From an uncultured Collinsella sp. (GTDB taxonomy: Bacteria > Actinomycetota > Coriobacteriia > Coriobacteriales > Coriobacteriaceae), in NCBI GenBank assembly GCA_900542325.1, contig UQMY01000004.1, positions 1 through 64,000 on the forward strand: a stretch of DNA of 64,000 nucleotides, written 5' to 3'. Shown here one piece after another: positions 41,300-50,877 of the stretch; positions within the stretch are counted from its first letter, which is position 1; each line of letters opens with the position of its first letter. Made by a program: the position numbers and the translations under genes. Under the pieces are notes generated by a model. That model saw nothing but the letters and a program-made list of their open reading frames with translations, ran no database searches and was not told the DNA's origin.

Positions 41300-42213
41300 C
41301 GTTTCTGTTTGCCGGCCAGGGCGCCCAGCACCCCGCGATGGGCGTCGACCTGATCGAGGCATCGCCGGCGGCCGCCGAGGTGTTCGCCATTGCCGACGAG
41401 GTGCGCCCGGGGACCAGTGAGCAGTGCCGAAGCGCCTCCAAGGAGGAGCTCTCGCAGACCGAGAACACGCAGCCGTGCGTGTTCGTTCACGATCTGGCAG
41501 CGGCTGCCGCCCTGCGTGAGCGCGGCGTGGTACCTGCCGCCTGTGCGGGTTTTTCGCTTGGCGAGGTCGCCGCGCTCACCTTTGCGGGGGCGTTCGATAC
41601 GCGAGCGGGCTTTGAGCTCGTGTGCGAGCGCGCGGCGCTGATGGCCGCGGCTGCCGAGCGCCATCCGGGCGGCATGCGCGCCGTCATCAAGCTCGATGCG
41701 GCGCAAGTCGAGAACCTGGCAAAACAGGCCGGCGAGGACTGCTGGCCGGTCAACTACAACAGTCCGCAGCAGACGGTTGTTGCCGGACCGCCCGAGGCGC
41801 TGCAGGAGCTCGACGTCCTAGTAAAAGAGGCTGGCGGCCGCGCTATGAAAGTCGCGGTGTCGGGCGCATTTCATAGCCCCTATATGGCCGAGGCGACTGA
41901 GGGGCTGGCGACGTATATCCAAGCCGGCCACGCGCCGTCACCGCTGCTGATTCCGGTCATGGCAAACATGACGGCGGCGCCCTATCCGGCGGACCCGCGA
42001 GCGGCATCGGATGTCTTGGCCAATCAGGTGAGTCATGCCGTTCGTTGGGTCGACACGCTGCATGCTCTGCAGAATCAGGGCATCGACACGTTTATTGAGG
42101 TCGGCCCTGGCAAAACGCTGTCGGGCCTGGCCAAGCGTACGCTGAGCGACGTTCGCGTGTATTCGTGCGAAACGGCCGAGCAGGTCGCAGCTATTGCCGA
42201 CGAGCTCGCATAG
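41287..42213 (+). CDS. fabD: malonyl-CoA:ACP transacylase
   Basis: A 308-residue acyltransferase that loads malonate onto ACP. It has FLFAGQGAQ at the start, nucleophile Ser in GFSLGEVAAL, the substrate arginine in the CERAALM segment and His in SGAFHSPYM. The reading frame overlaps the fabK end by 13 bases, so translation is coupled. ATG preferred over a GTG two codons earlier. Confidence 0.96.
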   Translation: MGGVAFLFAGQGAQHPAMGVDLIEASPAAAEVFAIADEVRPGTSEQCRSASKEELSQTENTQPCVFVHDLAAAAALRERGVVPAACAGFSLGEVAALTFAGAFDTRAGFELVCERAALMAAAAERHPGGMRAVIKLDAAQVENLAKQAGEDCWPVNYNSPQQTVVAGPPEALQELDVLVKEAGGRAMKVAVSGAFHSPYMAEATEGLATYIQAGHAPSPLLIPVMANMTAAPYPADPRAASDVLANQVSHAVRWVDTLHALQNQGIDTFIEVGPGKTLSGLAKRTLSDVRVYSCETAEQVAAIADELA

Positions 42214-42243
42214 TCCACAGGGCTGTAACCCGAAAGGAATGAC

Positions 42244-43017
42244 ATGGGCAACTTGAACAACGGCGCGCTCGAGCGCAACGACTCACGTCGCGTGGCACTG
42301 GTCACGGGCGGCTCGCGGGGTATCGGCCGCGCCTGCGCTGTCGGTCTGGCGGAGGACGGCTTTGATATCGCCGTCGTCTATGCCGGCAGCGTCGATGCGG
42401 CGCGCAAGACGTGCGAAGCCTGTGAGGCGGTTGGCGCCACGGCACGCGCATATCAATGCGACGTGGCCGATCCCGCTGCTGTCAACGCGTGCGTGGAAGC
42501 GGTCCTCAACGACTTTGGTTCCATTTGGGCGCTCGTCAACAACGCCGGCATCACCCGCGATGGCCTGCTCATGCGCATGGGCGATGACGCATTCGATCGC
42601 GTGCTCGATGTCAATCTCAAGGGAACATTCAATATGACGCGCGCGCTCACCAAGACCTTTATGCGCCAGCGCGGCGGTTGCGTCGTCAACATGAGCTCGG
42701 TCGTGGGCCTGATGGGCAATGCCGGGCAAGCCAACTATGCTGCTTCCAAGGCGGGCGTGATAGGGCTTACCAAGGCGGTGGCGCGCGAGCTTGCGCCTCG
42801 TGGCGTACGAGCGAACGCGGTCGCTCCCGGGTTTGTCGAGACAGATATGACGGCAAAGCTCTCGGAGAAGGTGCGTACGGCAACCGAGGAACAGATTCCC
42901 CTTAAGCGCATGGCACGTCCCGAGGAAGTGGCCGGCGTGGTGCGCTTTTTAGCGAGCGATGCGGCTGCTTACATTACGGGCGAGGTCGTGCGCGTCGACG
43001 GCGGAATGGCGATGTAG
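42244..43017 (+). CDS. fabG: 3-oxoacyl-ACP reductase
   Basis: A 257-residue short-chain dehydrogenase. It has the NADP-binding TGGSRGIGRA, the NNAGI motif, catalytic Ser in NMSSVVGLMG and YAASK. It reduces 3-ketoacyl-ACP. It has a 14-residue N-terminal extension before the Rossmann strand compared with E. coli FabG. GAAAGGAA precedes the ATG. Confidence 0.96.
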   Translation: MGNLNNGALERNDSRRVALVTGGSRGIGRACAVGLAEDGFDIAVVYAGSVDAARKTCEACEAVGATARAYQCDVADPAAVNACVEAVLNDFGSIWALVNNAGITRDGLLMRMGDDAFDRVLDVNLKGTFNMTRALTKTFMRQRGGCVVNMSSVVGLMGNAGQANYAASKAGVIGLTKAVARELAPRGVRANAVAPGFVETDMTAKLSEKVRTATEEQIPLKRMARPEEVAGVVRFLASDAAAYITGEVVRVDGGMAM

Positions 43018-43056
43018 AAACCAGGGCCGAAGAACGGCTTGGATGAGGAGACCATG

Positions 43057-44304
43057 ATGGAACAGAGAGTTGCAATCACCGGCATCGGTGCCGTATCGCC
43101 GCTCGGCAATACCGCGCTTGCCACCTGGGCGGCCATGTGCGCCGGGACCTGTGGCATCGGCCCGATCACGCACTTCGATACCGATGCGTTTACCGCCAAG
43201 GTGGCGGCCGAAGTCAAGGGCTTTGACGGCAACGAGTACTTTGGCAAGCGCGACGCCAAGCATCTGGACCCCTGCGTTCAGTTTGCGCTGGTGGCTTCGG
43301 ACGAGGCAATGCACGATGCGGGCTTTGATGCCGAAGGCGCCATCGATCGCGAGCGCCTGGGCGTTTACGTGGGGTCGGGCGTGGGCGGCATGCAGACGCT
43401 CGTCGACAACGTCCATACGATTGCCGACCGTGGGCCCCGCCGCGCATCGCCTTACATGATCGCGATGATGATCCCCAACATGGCATCGGGCAATATCGCA
43501 ATCCGTCACAAGGCAAAGGGACCGACCCTGCCAGTCGTGACTGCGTGCGCGACCTCGGCCCATGCGGTGGGCGAGGCGTTCCGTGCTATTAAGCACGGCT
43601 ATGCCGACGCGATCCTCGCGGGCGGTGCCGAGGCGGCCATTATCCCCGATGCTGTTGCAGGCTTTACGTCCTGCCGCGCATTGACCACCAACCCCGATCC
43701 CGCGACGGCCTGCCGCCCGTTCGATGCAGACCGCGACGGCTTTGTGATGGGCGAGGGCGCTTGCGTGCTGGTACTCGAGAGCATGGAGCATGCGCAGGCG
43801 CGCGGTGCGCACATTTATGCCGAGGTCGTGGGCTACGGCAACACCGATGATGCCTATCACATTACGAGTCCCGACCCCGATGCCGCCGGCATTGCCCGTG
43901 CGATATCGCTGGCGGTAGCCGAGGGCGACGTCAAGCCTTCCGAGGGTCTCTACATCAACGCCCACGGCACCTCGACCAAGCTCAACGATTCGTCCGAGAC
44001 GACAGGCATTAAGCGGGCGCTCGGCGAGGACGCGGCACGCGCCGCACACGTCTCGTCGACCAAGTCGATGACCGGGCACATGATCGGTGCCACGGGTGCC
44101 ATCGAGGTCATGGCCTGTGCCATGGCGCTCGAGCAGGGCGTGGTGCCCCCGACCATTAACTACCACACGCCCGATCCCGCCTGCGATCTTGATTACACGC
44201 CTAATCGAGCGGTTCGCGCCGACCTTACCTGGGCGCTTTCGACCAACCTGGGCTTTGGCGGGCACAACGCCGCCATCGCGCTGCGTAGATATACGAGGAG
44301 CTAG
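43057..44304 (+). CDS. fabF: beta-ketoacyl-ACP synthase II
   Basis: A 415-residue elongating condensing enzyme. The Cys-His-His triad is seen in TACATSAHA, INAHGTST and SMTGHMIGATG. NLGFGGHNA near the C-terminus is typical of FabF. The third ATG of the local cluster is chosen, six bases after GAGGAG; in-frame TTG and ATG codons upstream are too close. Confidence 0.96.
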   Translation: MEQRVAITGIGAVSPLGNTALATWAAMCAGTCGIGPITHFDTDAFTAKVAAEVKGFDGNEYFGKRDAKHLDPCVQFALVASDEAMHDAGFDAEGAIDRERLGVYVGSGVGGMQTLVDNVHTIADRGPRRASPYMIAMMIPNMASGNIAIRHKAKGPTLPVVTACATSAHAVGEAFRAIKHGYADAILAGGAEAAIIPDAVAGFTSCRALTTNPDPATACRPFDADRDGFVMGEGACVLVLESMEHAQARGAHIYAEVVGYGNTDDAYHITSPDPDAAGIARAISLAVAEGDVKPSEGLYINAHGTSTKLNDSSETTGIKRALGEDAARAAHVSSTKSMTGHMIGATGAIEVMACAMALEQGVVPPTINYHTPDPACDLDYTPNRAVRADLTWALSTNLGFGGHNAAIALRRYTRS

Positions 44305-44307
44305 AGC

Positions 44308-44781
44308 ATGGATTCCAAAAGACTTGCCGAGATAGCCGATGTGATGGAGGACCGCGGCCTTACGCGCGTACGTGTTGAGGAGCCCGATGGCACCGCGGTC
44401 GAACTCGAGCGCGCGAGTGCCGCGCAGCCGGTTGCCGTGCCCATGCCTATGCCGGGTGCCGTGGCCGCTCAAGTTGCAGCTCCCACAGTCGCGCCTGCCG
44501 CACCGGAACCCGCCACGCAGACACCTGCCGCCGCGCCGGAGCCCAAGGGCACCGAGGTGACTGCTCCCATGGTGGGCGTCTTCTATGCTGCCCCTGCGCC
44601 GGGCGACGAGCCATTTGTGCGCGTGGGCTCCAAGGTCAAGGCCGGCGAGACCCTCTGCATCATCGAGGCCATGAAGGTTCTCAACGAGGTGACGGCCGAG
44701 GCAGACGGTGAGGTGCTCGAGATCTGCGTGGCCGACGGCGACCTCGTGGAGTTTGGCAGCTGCCTCATGAGGATCGGATAG
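44308..44781 (+). CDS. accB: biotin carboxyl carrier protein of acetyl-CoA carboxylase
   Basis: A 157-residue BCCP: N-terminal helical part, Ala/Pro-rich linker (about residues 38-80) and biotinyl domain with the acceptor lysine in EAMKVLNEV. It carries CO2 between AccC and AccDA. It starts three bases after the fabF stop. Divergently encoded BirA is expected to biotinylate it. Confidence 0.96.
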   Translation: MDSKRLAEIADVMEDRGLTRVRVEEPDGTAVELERASAAQPVAVPMPMPGAVAAQVAAPTVAPAAPEPATQTPAAAPEPKGTEVTAPMVGVFYAAPAPGDEPFVRVGSKVKAGETLCIIEAMKVLNEVTAEADGEVLEICVADGDLVEFGSCLMRIG

Positions 44782-44790
44782 GTGATATCC

Positions 44791-45213
44791 ATGAACAAAG
44801 AAGAGCTCAAGAAGCTATTACCGCATCGCGAACCGATGCTTTTGCTCGACGAAGCCGAGCTAGTGGGCGACGAGGCCCACGGCAAGATCACGATTACGGG
44901 TGACGAGTACTTTTTGCAGGGGCATTTTCCGGGAAACCCGGTAGTCCCCGGCGTGATTCAGTGCGAGATGCTCGCCCAAAACTGTTGCATGCTGCTGATG
45001 GGCGACGAGGAGGCGCGCGGCGCGACGCCGTTCTATACGAGCCTCGATAAGGTGCGCTTTAAGCGCCCGGTGCGCCCGGGCGACACGGTTGATCTGGTGT
45101 GCACCATCACGCGTGCGCGCGGGCCGTTCCGCTTTGCGACGGGTACTGCGAGCGTCAACGGTGAGGTTTGCTGCCGCGCCGATATGTCTTTTGCACTCAT
45201 GCACGAAAGTTAA
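44791..45213 (+). CDS. fabZ: 3-hydroxyacyl-ACP dehydratase
   Basis: A 140-residue hot-dog fold dehydratase. The catalytic His is in GHFPGNPVVPGV and the Glu in IQCEMLAQ. LLPHREPMLLLDEA is the usual start. ATG is chosen nine bases into the open frame because AGGTGA is well placed for it; a GTG start directly after accB is the alternative. Confidence 0.95.
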   Translation: MNKEELKKLLPHREPMLLLDEAELVGDEAHGKITITGDEYFLQGHFPGNPVVPGVIQCEMLAQNCCMLLMGDEEARGATPFYTSLDKVRFKRPVRPGDTVDLVCTITRARGPFRFATGTASVNGEVCCRADMSFALMHES

Positions 45214-45223
45214 GGAAGGCTTC

Positions 45224-46567
45224 ATGTTCGACAAAGTGCTCATCGCCAACCGCGGAGAAGTCGCGGTCCGTGTTATCCGCGCGTGCCGCGATATGGGCAT
45301 CAAGACCGTCGCCGTTTATTCCACGGCCGATGCGGACGCGCTGCACGTGCAGCTTGCCGACGAGGCGTATTGCATCGGCGGCCCGCGTCTTGCCGAGAGC
45401 TACCTCAACGACGATGCCGTGCTCACCTGTGCCGTGAAGTCGGGGGCAAAGGCGATCCATCCTGGCTACGGTTTCTTTTCCGAGAAGGCGAGCTTCGTGC
45501 GCGACTGCGACAAGTTCGGTCTGGCGTTTGTCGGTCCTTCGGCCGAGGTGATCGACAGCATGGGCGACAAGGACGCCGCACGCCGAACGGCCGCTGCTGC
45601 GGGCGTGCCCATCGTGCCGGGCTGCGATTTGCTCAAAAGCCCCGAGGAAGCAACGGCCGAGGCCGAGCGCATCGGCTGCCCCGTGCTTATTAAGGCGCGC
45701 GCGGGCGGCGGCGGTCGCGGTATTCGCAAGGTCGAGCGCGTGGAAGATGCGGCAAAGGCGTTCATCGAGGCGCGTGCCGAGGGTGAGGCCGTTTTTGGCG
45801 ACGGCGAGTGCTACATGGAGAAGTTCGTTGCGCCGGCGCATCACGTTGAGGTACAGATTATGGCCGATAAGCAGGGCCATGTGTTTTCGCTCGGCGAGCG
45901 CGAGTGCTCGGTGCAGCGCCGCAACCAAAAGCTGATCGAGGAGAGCCCCGCGCCGTGCCTCGACGGACGCGATGATATTCGTGCCCGTATGCACAAGGCC
46001 GCGCGCGACCTGGCTCGTGCCGTTGGCTATGAGGGCGCTGGCACCATCGAGTTTTTGTACTCAGATGACGGCAATTTCTACTTTATGGAAATGAACACGC
46101 GCTTGCAGGTGGAGCATCCGGTTACGGAGTTTGTGACCGATACCGACCTGGTTAAGTGGCAGCTGCGCGTGGCTGCCGGCCAGCCTCTGCCCTTTGAGCA
46201 GGAGGACGTACCGGTCCGCAACCACGCCATGGAGTGCCGCATCAATGCCGAAACGCCGGACTTTCTACCGTCATGTGGAACGGTCACCGCGTTGCGTGTG
46301 CCGGGTGGTCCGCGCGTGCGCTGGGATTCCGCCATGTTTACCGGAGCGAAAGTTCCGCCGTACTACGACTCCATGCTCGGCAAGCTCATCGTGTGCGCGC
46401 CCACGCGTGACGGTGCCATTCGCAAGATGCGCTCGGCCCTGGGCGAGCTCGTGATTGAGGGCGTGAGCGAAAATAGCGAGCTTCAGCTCGACGTGCTGGC
46501 AAACGACGAGTTTTTGTCGGGCATGTATCACACCGATCTGATGGGGCATCTCTATGCTGATGAATAG
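45224..46567 (+). CDS. accC: biotin carboxylase of acetyl-CoA carboxylase
   Basis: A 447-residue ATP-grasp enzyme that carboxylates the biotin on AccB. FDKVLIANRGEVAVRVIRAC opens it; KARAGGGGRGIRKV is the ATP loop and FMEMNTRLQVEHPVTE holds the catalytic residues. It is a bacterial stand-alone AccC, not the fused AccA3 type of mycobacteria. AAGGAAG precedes the ATG. Its end overlaps accDA. Confidence 0.96.
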   Translation: MFDKVLIANRGEVAVRVIRACRDMGIKTVAVYSTADADALHVQLADEAYCIGGPRLAESYLNDDAVLTCAVKSGAKAIHPGYGFFSEKASFVRDCDKFGLAFVGPSAEVIDSMGDKDAARRTAAAAGVPIVPGCDLLKSPEEATAEAERIGCPVLIKARAGGGGRGIRKVERVEDAAKAFIEARAEGEAVFGDGECYMEKFVAPAHHVEVQIMADKQGHVFSLGERECSVQRRNQKLIEESPAPCLDGRDDIRARMHKAARDLARAVGYEGAGTIEFLYSDDGNFYFMEMNTRLQVEHPVTEFVTDTDLVKWQLRVAAGQPLPFEQEDVPVRNHAMECRINAETPDFLPSCGTVTALRVPGGPRVRWDSAMFTGAKVPPYYDSMLGKLIVCAPTRDGAIRKMRSALGELVIEGVSENSELQLDVLANDEFLSGMYHTDLMGHLYADE

Positions 46568-48278
46568 AAAAGCGAAGACGGTCAATGTCCTTGAGGGGCC
46601 GATAACCGAGTCGGGCGCCGAGTTCCCCGCGCGCCACGTGTTTGTCAAATGCCCGGAGTGCCGCCGTGTGATCGATGAGGCGCGCCTGCACGACAACCTC
46701 GAGGTCTGCCCTCGTTGCGGCAAACACTTTCGCGTGAGCGGTCGCGCGCGCATGCGCATGACGGTCGACGCGGGTACCTTTGAGGAATGGGATGCCAATC
46801 TGGCGTCGAAGGACTTCCTCTCGTTTCCCGGTTATGCCGACAAGCTTAAGAGCGCGGGCGAGCGTTCGGGCGAGCGAGATGCCGTTGTGTGCGGCAGGGG
46901 CAAAATCCGCGGTTGCGATACGGCACTCTTCTTTATGGATGCCAACTTTATGATGGGCTCGATGGGCTCCGCAGTGGGCGAAAAGATCTGTCGCACATTT
47001 GAGCGTGCGACCGAGCTGGGATTGCCAGTTGTCGGCTTTACCGTTTCGGGCGGCGCGCGCATGCAAGAGGGCGTGACCTCGCTTATGCAGATGGCCAAGA
47101 TTTCTGCGGCGGTTAGGCGCCACAGCGAGGCGGGCGGCCTGTATATCACGGTGCTCACCGACCCCACGACCGGAGGCGTAACCGCGAGCTTTGCCATGGA
47201 GGGCGACATTATCCTGGCCGAGCCCGATGCCCTGACGGCATTTGCCGGCCCGCGCGTGATCGAGCAGAACATGCACAAGCGTCTGCCCAAGGGATTCCAG
47301 CGTTCCGAGTTTTTGCTGGAGCACGGCTTTTGCGATGCCGTTGTTCCGCGTGGTGAGATTGCGCTCACGATAGGCGAGCTGCTGGCGCTGCACGAAGGGC
47401 ACGCGCCCGGCCTGGGGGCACCGCATGAGATCGTGCATACGGGTCGTCGCGGCAAAAAGCTGGGACACTTGTTTAAGCGCTCGGCCGCACCAAAAAGCGC
47501 GCTCGAAATCGTCAAACAGACTCGCTCGGCGAACCGCGCCACGGCAGGCGAGATGATCTCGTTGGGTCTCGACGGATTCGTAGAGCTGCACGGCGACCGC
47601 TACTTTGGCGACGATGCTGCCGTGGTGGGCGGCATCGGCTGGAAAGACGGGCGACCCGTGACGCTTATCGCCATCGAGCGCGGTACCACGACCAAAGAGC
47701 GCATGCGTCGCAACTTTGGCATGGCGCATCCTGAGGGCTACCGCAAGGCGCGGCGCCTAATGCGCCAGGCCGAAAAGTTTGGTCGACCGGTTCTGTGCCT
47801 GGTCGATACTTCGGGCGCGTTTTGCGGCATCGGTGCCGAGGAGCGCGGTCAGGGCGAGGCGATTGCCCAGAATCTCATGGAGATGAGCGGCCTTAAGACG
47901 CCGATTGTCTCGGTGGTGACAGGCGAGGGCGGCTCTGGTGGCGCACTGGCACTGTCCGTGGCCGACCGCATCCTGATGCTCTCAAGCTCGGCCTATTCGG
48001 TCGTGAGCCCCGAGGCCTGTGCGTCGATCCTGTGGAAGGATACCGAGCGCGCGAATGAGGCCGCTGAGGCGCTTAAGCTCACGGCCCCCGATCTGTTGGC
48101 GCTCGGCATCATCGACGGCATTGTCGACGATAGGGGCCTGTCGCATGAGGAGATCGCCGGTGTCGTCATGTCCTCGGCATTTGATGCCTTTGATACGCTT
48201 GGGCAGCTCGACGACGCGACCCTCACAAACCTCCGCTACGAAAAGTACCGCGCAATCGGTCAGTACCGCACGATGTGA
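46554..48278 (+). CDS. accDA: acetyl-CoA carboxylase carboxyltransferase, fused beta-alpha
   Basis: A 574-residue fusion. Residues 1-270 are AccD, with the Cys4 zinc finger CPECRRVID / CPRCGKHF and GSMGSAVGEK. A linker near 280-310 leads to AccA, with ELHGDRYFGDD, RNFGMAHPEGYRKA and DTSGAFCGIGAEERGQ. It transfers carboxyl from biotin to acetyl-CoA. E. coli encodes the two as separate distant genes. The frame starts inside the end of accC (ATG at 46554 or 46560), so coupling is tight. It closes the fab operon. Confidence 0.95.
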   Translation: MLMNRKAKTVNVLEGPITESGAEFPARHVFVKCPECRRVIDEARLHDNLEVCPRCGKHFRVSGRARMRMTVDAGTFEEWDANLASKDFLSFPGYADKLKSAGERSGERDAVVCGRGKIRGCDTALFFMDANFMMGSMGSAVGEKICRTFERATELGLPVVGFTVSGGARMQEGVTSLMQMAKISAAVRRHSEAGGLYITVLTDPTTGGVTASFAMEGDIILAEPDALTAFAGPRVIEQNMHKRLPKGFQRSEFLLEHGFCDAVVPRGEIALTIGELLALHEGHAPGLGAPHEIVHTGRRGKKLGHLFKRSAAPKSALEIVKQTRSANRATAGEMISLGLDGFVELHGDRYFGDDAAVVGGIGWKDGRPVTLIAIERGTTTKERMRRNFGMAHPEGYRKARRLMRQAEKFGRPVLCLVDTSGAFCGIGAEERGQGEAIAQNLMEMSGLKTPIVSVVTGEGGSGGALALSVADRILMLSSSAYSVVSPEACASILWKDTERANEAAEALKLTAPDLLALGIIDGIVDDRGLSHEEIAGVVMSSAFDAFDTLGQLDDATLTNLRYEKYRAIGQYRTM

Positions 48279-48303
48279 CAAAGGGACAGCCCGCATGTCA
48301 CAT
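48273..48303. repeat. palindrome ATGTGACA with GGGACAG loop
   Basis: ATGTGACA and TGTCACAT bracket AAGGGACAGCCCGCA. It contains the accDA stop codon and one possible ATG of the PTS IIC gene. The loop motif links it to the palindromes near 2.7 and 5.7 kb. Confidence 0.7.
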
Positions 48304-48318
48304 TGGGAAAGGCGTTCC

Positions 48319-49533
48319 ATGTCACAAGTTTCTAACACCTCGTTTACAACGACGGTTTCATCAAACGCCATGGCCGTGGTGGACTATCTGTCCAAAAGCA
48401 TGATGTCGGCGCTGCCGTTTATTGTCTGCGCGGCGTTGTTCCGCACCGCCGCCGTCATTATGGGCGAAGGCATGCTGGGCCTGTGGTCTGCCGATTCCGA
48501 AATCTATCGCCTGTTCTACAGTTGGCTCTATAACGCCGGCTATTACTTTTTGCCCATCTATCTTGGTTGGGCCGCTGCCCGCCAGCTCGGTTGCTCGGAG
48601 CAGCTGGGCATGATGCTGGGCGGCGTATTGATTGTGCCCGATCTGCTTAAGCTCGTTGATGCCGCATCGACGACGGGGGCATCGATGACTTTCGTGTATG
48701 GTCTACTTCCCGCGCCGGTCAACGATTACACGACGACTGTTATTCCGGTTCTCATCTCGGTGCCCGTGCTATGGCAGGTGGAGCGTTTCTTTAAGCGCAC
48801 TATCCCTCAGGCTGTGGCGTTTTCTTTTGTACCGTTTGCAACCATGCTTGTCATGGTTCCGGTGTCGCTGTGTGTTACGGCGCCGGCAGGCAGCTATCTG
48901 GGCATGCTGTTGGGACAGTTTATGTTTATGCTTGGCAATTCCGGTGGCATGGTGTCGCTGCTCACGCTCATGGGGCTTGCCGCGGGCTGGGAGTTTCTTA
49001 AGATCGCGGGTGTCAGCAACGTTGTCCTATCGCTCGCCTATGCGCAGTTTATGAGTGTGGGAACGGATTCGTGCATCCTGATCGCCGCGACGATGGCAAC
49101 GTTCGCCGTTTGGGGCATGCCCTTTGGCGCGTCGCTCCGCGTTGTGGATAAGGACGAGAAGGCGCTCATGCTGGGCTATTCGATCTCGGGCGTGCTTGGC
49201 GGCGTAAGCGAGCCGGCGCTGTACGGCTGCGGCTTTAAATATGGCAGGTGTCTGACATGCATGGCCATTGGCGGCGCCGTCGGAGGCCTTGTTGCGGCCG
49301 TGGGCCACGTTACGGCCTATACCATCGGCATGACGAATGTCCTTATGGTCATTGGCTTTGCCACGGGCGGCATTTCGAACCTGCTGTGGTGCTGCGCTGC
49401 CGGTGGCACGGCATTTGCGGTGTCTGCGGCGCTGAGCTACTGCTTTGGCGTGGTGCCGGCGAGGGGGCGGGCGGCAGAAGACGAAGTCGATTCGCCCGAA
49501 ACAGTGGCGAGCGCTGCTGAAGCAAGCGTATAA
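48319..49533 (+). CDS. PTS IIC permease, glucose/beta-glucoside type, no IIA or IIB
   Basis: A 404-residue membrane protein with about ten helices and the IIC motif GGVSEPALYG (the GITEP-type signature) before the last helices. No IIB cysteine motif or IIA domain is encoded in it or next to it. It could cooperate with the single glucose-type IIA at 11.5 kb if a IIB exists elsewhere, or act without phosphorylation. ATG after GGAAAGG is chosen; an ATG eight codons upstream lies in the palindrome. Not part of the fab operon by function. Confidence 0.85.
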   Translation: MSQVSNTSFTTTVSSNAMAVVDYLSKSMMSALPFIVCAALFRTAAVIMGEGMLGLWSADSEIYRLFYSWLYNAGYYFLPIYLGWAAARQLGCSEQLGMMLGGVLIVPDLLKLVDAASTTGASMTFVYGLLPAPVNDYTTTVIPVLISVPVLWQVERFFKRTIPQAVAFSFVPFATMLVMVPVSLCVTAPAGSYLGMLLGQFMFMLGNSGGMVSLLTLMGLAAGWEFLKIAGVSNVVLSLAYAQFMSVGTDSCILIAATMATFAVWGMPFGASLRVVDKDEKALMLGYSISGVLGGVSEPALYGCGFKYGRCLTCMAIGGAVGGLVAAVGHVTAYTIGMTNVLMVIGFATGGISNLLWCCAAGGTAFAVSAALSYCFGVVPARGRAAEDEVDSPETVASAAEASV

Positions 49534-49570
49534 ACCTGTGCGACAAAAGGACGATTCCTTTGTCATGTTC

Positions 49571-49605
49571 CAAGGTCGTGGCCCGTGTGGGTTGCGGCCT
49601 TTTTG
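49571..49605 (+). terminator. terminator after the PTS IIC gene
   Basis: AAGGTCG pairs with CGGCCTT with an inner GGCCC-type stem, then TTTTT. A second small hairpin GACAAA...TTTGTC lies just before it (49540-49563). Confidence 0.75.
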
Positions 49606-49631
49606 TATCTGTGGGGCAAAGTGGCTACACT
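49603..49631 (+). promoter_or_regulatory. promoter of the cation efflux gene
   Basis: TTGTAT, 17 bases, TACACT, starting in the T-tract of the preceding terminator. Confidence 0.5.
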
Positions 49632-49683
49632 ACAATCCGTTTGAGCAATAGATATATAGGTAGTACCGTGGGGGCGGATATAG

Positions 49684-50838
49684 ATGGTCGAGTGGATTGT
49701 TAAGCGTGCGCAGGGCGACCGTGCACGCGTGGGTACGTTGACGGGCATGGTGTGTATTCTCGCCAATGTGGCACTATGCGCTGCGAAGGGTGCAATTGGC
49801 GTGCTGTCGGGTTCGGTTTCGATCGTGGCAGATGCCATGAACAACCTGTCCGATGCCAGCTCGAATATCGTGAGCGTGCTGGGCTTTAAGCTGGCGACCA
49901 AGCCGGCCGACCCCGAGCATCCTTACGGACATGGCCGCTACGAGTATCTCTCGGGTCTGGTCGTGGCGGCGCTCGTGCTGCTGATTGGCGTTGAGCTGGT
50001 GAAGTCCTCGGTTGAGCGCATCATCCACCCCGAACCTGTCGAGTTCTCGCTTGCCCTGGTGGCAGTCTTGGTGCTTTCGATGATTGTTAAGCTCTGGATG
50101 GCGGCCCTCAACCAAAAGCTCGGCGATCGCATTGAGTCCGAGACGCTGCATGCGACCGCTCAGGACTCAAAGAACGATGTCCTAGCTACGGGTGCTGTGC
50201 TGGCGTGCGCAATTGTTTCGCAGGTGACGCACATCAATCTTGACGCATGGGTCGGCCTTGCCGTTGGCGCCTATATCGGCTGGAGCGGCTTTGAGCTCAT
50301 CCAGGATACGGTGAGCCCGCTTTTGGGCCAGGCACCCGATCCAAAGCTGGTCAAGCACATTCGAGACAAGATCATGAGCTACCCCGGCGTTTTGGGCGTT
50401 CACGATTTGATGGTTCACGACTACGGCCCGGGCAGGAAGTTCGCAAGCGCTCACGCCGAGATGGCAGCCGAGGCCAGCCCGCTGGAAAGTCACGACACGC
50501 TCGATAACATCGAGCAGTCGTTTAGGGTCGAAGACGGCATGATCGTCACGCTCCATTACGATCCCATCGTGACCGACGATCCAAAGGTGGCGAGCATGCG
50601 TCTGCGCATCAACGCTATGGCTCAAGAGATTGATAGCCGCCTCTCGATCCACGACCTACGCTGTGTTCCGGGCCCCACGCATACCAACGTAATCTTTGAC
50701 TGCGTACGTCCCTCAGATTTGGGCATGGGAGCCGATGAGCTCAAAAACGCGTTGGCCCAGAGGGTCGAATCGGAATATCCCAAGTCGGTCGCCAAGATCA
50801 CGATCGACGAGGACTATGTCGGCCATACCCACGAGTAG
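49684..50838 (+). CDS. cation diffusion facilitator transporter
   Basis: A 384-residue divalent cation exporter. About six helices include the metal-site motifs VADAMNNLSDA in TM2 and TAQDSKNDV in TM5, with HPYGHGRYEYLS before TM3. The C-terminal cytoplasmic domain (about 210-384) is longer than in ZitB and ends in a His-containing HTHE. The TM2 and TM5 pattern (N/D and D-x3-D) suits Mn/Fe or Zn; the metal cannot be fixed by eye. It has its own promoter. Confidence 0.92.
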   Translation: MVEWIVKRAQGDRARVGTLTGMVCILANVALCAAKGAIGVLSGSVSIVADAMNNLSDASSNIVSVLGFKLATKPADPEHPYGHGRYEYLSGLVVAALVLLIGVELVKSSVERIIHPEPVEFSLALVAVLVLSMIVKLWMAALNQKLGDRIESETLHATAQDSKNDVLATGAVLACAIVSQVTHINLDAWVGLAVGAYIGWSGFELIQDTVSPLLGQAPDPKLVKHIRDKIMSYPGVLGVHDLMVHDYGPGRKFASAHAEMAAEASPLESHDTLDNIEQSFRVEDGMIVTLHYDPIVTDDPKVASMRLRINAMAQEIDSRLSIHDLRCVPGPTHTNVIFDCVRPSDLGMGADELKNALAQRVESEYPKSVAKITIDEDYVGHTHE

Positions 50839-50877
50839 GGCTGTGCCGGCAAGGTAACTGAAGCAGAAGGGGAGAGC

